64,000 bases of DNA, taken from NCBI GenBank assembly GCA_036725605.1, contig DAIMDW010000018.1, positions 69,454 through 133,453 of the forward strand, given 5' to 3'. A program made the position numbers and the translations under genes. Shown piece by piece: positions 62,139 to 64,000 of the stretch; the stretch's first letter is position 1, and every line of letters begins with the position of its first letter. The notes beneath the pieces are model-generated. The model ran no database searches, was not told the DNA's origin, and saw nothing but the letters and a program-made list of their open reading frames with translations. The stretch comes from CALBTQ01 sp036725605. GTDB taxonomy: Bacteria; Lernaellota; Lernaellaia; Lernaellales; Lernaellaceae.

Positions 62139-63608
62139 ATGAAAAAGCCGCTCGTGATCCTCGTGTACACCCGCACCGGTTGGGACATCAAAAACGTCTC
62201 GTCGCTGCTGCCGCTGTCGGTGCTCTACCTGGTGCGCCCGCTACGCCGGGCGGGCTTCGACGTGGCGTTGCTCGATCAGCGCATCGATCCCGCCTGGGAA
62301 CGCAGGCTGCGCGAACTGGCGCCGGGGGCGACGCTCGTGGGCATCAGCGCGATGACCGGGCGGCAGATCGAATGGGGCCTGCGCGCCGCGACGATCGTCC
62401 GCCGGGCCGCGCCGAACACGCCGATCGTCTGGGGCGGCATTCACGCCTCGTTGATGCCCGCACAGACCGCGCGCCATCCGCTGGTGGATATCGTCGTGCG
62501 CCGCGAGGGTGAAATCACGCTGCCGCGGCTGGCGCAAACGATCGTCGCCGGCGGCGATCTGCGCGAGGTCGCCGGGCTGACGCTGTTCCGCAACGGCGAG
62601 ATCATCGCGACGCCCGACCGGGACGAGTACGCCGACCTGGACGACGTGCTGATTCCCGATTACGACGCGATCAAAATCGAGGATTACGTCACCACGCAGA
62701 CGCTGGGCGTGCGCGATCTGGCGATCACCACCAGTCGCGGTTGTCCGGGCGCGTGCCGCTACTGCTACAACCTGCCGTTCAACCGTCGTCGCTGGCGCGC
62801 GGCGTCGGCCGACGCGGTGGTCGCACACATCAAGCTGATCGTCGGGCGTTTCGCCATCGACGGCATCCTGATCAAGGACGACAATTTTTACGTCGACCGC
62901 AAACGCGTGGAGGCGATCGCCGAGGGGCTGCGCCGCGAAAATCTGCGCGTGACGATCCGCGGCGAATGTCGCGCCGATTACATCGCGCGGCATTGGGACG
63001 AGGATTTTCTCCGCTACCTGCACGCCGCCGGCTTCCGCGAGATGACCGTGGGCGCGGAGAGCGGCGACGACGAAACGCTCGAGGTGCTGCAAAAGGGCAT
63101 CACCGTCGCCGACATCAAGGAGGCCAACGAGCGACTGCGCCGGGCGAACATTCCGACCAAGTTCACTTTCATGACCGGTTTTCCCGGCGAGACGCCCGAC
63201 AACCTGCGCCGCACGCTGGAGCTGATGCTGCACCTCACGCAGGCCAACGAAACGGCGCGCGTCACGCCGCTGCATCTGTTCACGCCCTACCCCGGCACGC
63301 CGGTGTACGAGGCGGCGCTCGCCGCCGGGTATCGTCCGCCCGTCGATCTGGCCGGCTGGTCCGACGCCAGCTTTCACGAACTGCATCTACCCTGGATCGA
63401 TCCGCGCCGGAGCCGGCAGCTCGAACGCGCCAGCCTGGCCACCTACTTTCTCGACGGGCGCACAGTGCCCGAATACTTCAGCGGGCATGCGCTCATCCCG
63501 CTGCTGGCGCGCCTGTACACGCGCGTCATCCGCTGGCGCTGCCGGCGCATGTTCTTCCGCCTGATGCCCGAGGCGGCGATCATCGATTGGTACCGCGGTC
63601 GACAGTAG
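62139..63608 (+). CDS. B12-binding domain radical SAM protein, 489 aa
   Basis: The ATG at 62139 matches the leaderless promoter. Residues 1-150 are a B12-binding-like domain (SVLYLVRPLRRAGFDVALLDQRID, VGISAMTGRQIEWGL, IVWGGIHASLMPAQTA, split at turns). The radical SAM cluster motif is CPGACRYC at C202, C206 and C209; later blocks are IKDDNFYVDRKR, VGAESGDDETLEVLQKGIT and MTGFPGETPDNL. The last 80 residues are a helical extension with several basic residues. It is monocistronic and ends just before the tandem repeats. Substrate unknown. Confidence 0.88.
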   Translation: MKKPLVILVYTRTGWDIKNVSSLLPLSVLYLVRPLRRAGFDVALLDQRIDPAWERRLRELAPGATLVGISAMTGRQIEWGLRAATIVRRAAPNTPIVWGGIHASLMPAQTARHPLVDIVVRREGEITLPRLAQTIVAGGDLREVAGLTLFRNGEIIATPDRDEYADLDDVLIPDYDAIKIEDYVTTQTLGVRDLAITTSRGCPGACRYCYNLPFNRRRWRAASADAVVAHIKLIVGRFAIDGILIKDDNFYVDRKRVEAIAEGLRRENLRVTIRGECRADYIARHWDEDFLRYLHAAGFREMTVGAESGDDETLEVLQKGITVADIKEANERLRRANIPTKFTFMTGFPGETPDNLRRTLELMLHLTQANETARVTPLHLFTPYPGTPVYEAALAAGYRPPVDLAGWSDASFHELHLPWIDPRRSRQLERASLATYFLDGRTVPEYFSGHALIPLLARLYTRVIRWRCRRMFFRLMPEAAIIDWYRGRQ

Positions 63609-63690
63609 ACATTCAGGCGGCGGTCGATTTTTTTCTGACTTCCGCGCGCTCTGTTTTTTATGTCGTGAGTGCTTGAAATTGCCGGAAGGT
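63609..63690. other. Short spacer between the radical SAM gene and the repeat array
   Basis: These 82 bp hold no gene and no clear terminator hairpin; a T6 run lies at about 63629-63634. Confidence 0.4.
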
Positions 63691-64000
63691 GATTCCGATT
63701 TCGGGTGTCCCGAGAAGAAAACCGGGCGAACTCGATCAACGTTGAAATGGATTTCCGCGCAGGATTTCCAGGCCCGCAGGGCGCAGGTCAATAGCGAAGG
63801 GCGAAGCCGAACTGCGTTGAAATGGAATCTGCGTCGGCTCTTCAAGCCCGCAGGGCGCAGGTCAGTAGCGAAGGGCGAAGCCGAACTGCGTTGAAATGGA
63901 ATCTGCGTCGACTCTTCAAGCCCGCAGGGCGCAGGTCAATAGCGAAGGGCGAAGCCGAACTGCGTTGAAATGGAATCTGCGTCGGCTCTTCAAGCCCGCA
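63691..64000 (+). repeat. Tandem 74-75 bp repeats with conserved leader, continuing past the window
   Basis: The leader (63691-63729) matches the complement of 15675-15713. Units beginning TTGAAATGGA occur at 63742, 63817, 63891 and 63965, with spacings of 75, 74 and 74 bp. The later units are nearly identical and vary at a few positions (GTCAGTAGCG versus GTCAATAGCG). Each has the hairpin core AAGCCCGCAGGGCGCAGG. The array runs off the right edge. No gene is seen in 63609-64000. Confidence 0.88.

Noticed and set aside
63691..64000. CRISPR array
   Set aside because: The units are directly adjacent 74-75 bp repeats with no unique spacers, and there are no cas genes.

Overview
The window is GC-rich bacterial chromosome (roughly 60-65% G+C by eye) with dense coding on both strands. 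Start codons are ATG, GTG and unusually often TTG. There are no phage genes, transposases or CRISPR arrays. Lipoproteins and a secreted protease carry long poly-Asp stretches and Cys-rich putative metal-binding motifs. Together with PspA, twin-arginine translocation genes, Wza/Wzc export genes, a PBP1b-type murein synthase and very large tandem-repeat proteins, this suggests a Gram-negative of the broad deltaproteobacterial type (Myxococcota, Bdellovibrionota or Lernaellota-like). The exact phylum is an inference; there is no rRNA in the window.

Layout: 1-3283 (minus) holds a cut-off B12-binding radical SAM gene, an outer-membrane barrel and an Fe-S/CCG oxidoreductase subunit. 3394-9670 holds a GT-C-like membrane protein, a minus-strand ispD-ispF-gltX-GNAT operon and a degenerate SDR epimerase. 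9719-15218 holds alpha-glucan phosphorylase, a MEMO-family (AmmeMemoRadiSam B) gene, an SCP2-like protein and a DUF1573 lipoprotein. 15.2-15.8 kb is an intergenic repeat island. 15.8-19.1 kb holds a TPR lipoprotein, a PBP1b-type enzyme and tRNA-Thr(CGU).

19.2-25.2 kb is the most striking gene: one uninterrupted 1,968-residue reading frame with four radical SAM modules, three B12-type modules in tandem plus a C-terminal SPASM-like module. It converges on a minus-strand polysaccharide cluster (25.1-32.2 kb: Wza, Wzc, two GT2 enzymes and another B12-type radical SAM enzyme). Then follow tatB-tatC, a degenerate GGDEF protein and PspA (32.3-35.6 kb), and a plus-strand set of a lipoprotein, a subtilase and a small Cys-rich lipoprotein (35.7-38.9 kb). 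The minus operon at 38.9-42.2 kb encodes a lipoprotein, a small membrane protein, a 2-hydroxyacyl-CoA dehydratase-like subunit and RimO. A plus operon at 42.4-45.6 kb holds an SGNH-like pseudoenzyme, a carbamoyltransferase and an SxtJ-like membrane protein.

45.8-64 kb: an FG-GAP lipoprotein, a PAP2 phosphatase pair, an ExeA-like AAA ATPase translationally coupled to a 2,730-residue repeat protein with 30 near-perfectly phased 54-residue units, an acidic TPR protein-aroQ-pepQ operon, a membrane/beta-propeller protein divergent from another B12 radical SAM gene, and a second copy of the 74-75 bp tandem-repeat family seen at 15.6 kb.

Two themes recur. First, radical SAM chemistry is dense: eight radical SAM modules in five genes. 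Second, several genes appear to be transcribed as leaderless mRNAs from TTGC-N18-TACAAT-like promoters that place the start codon at the expected +1.
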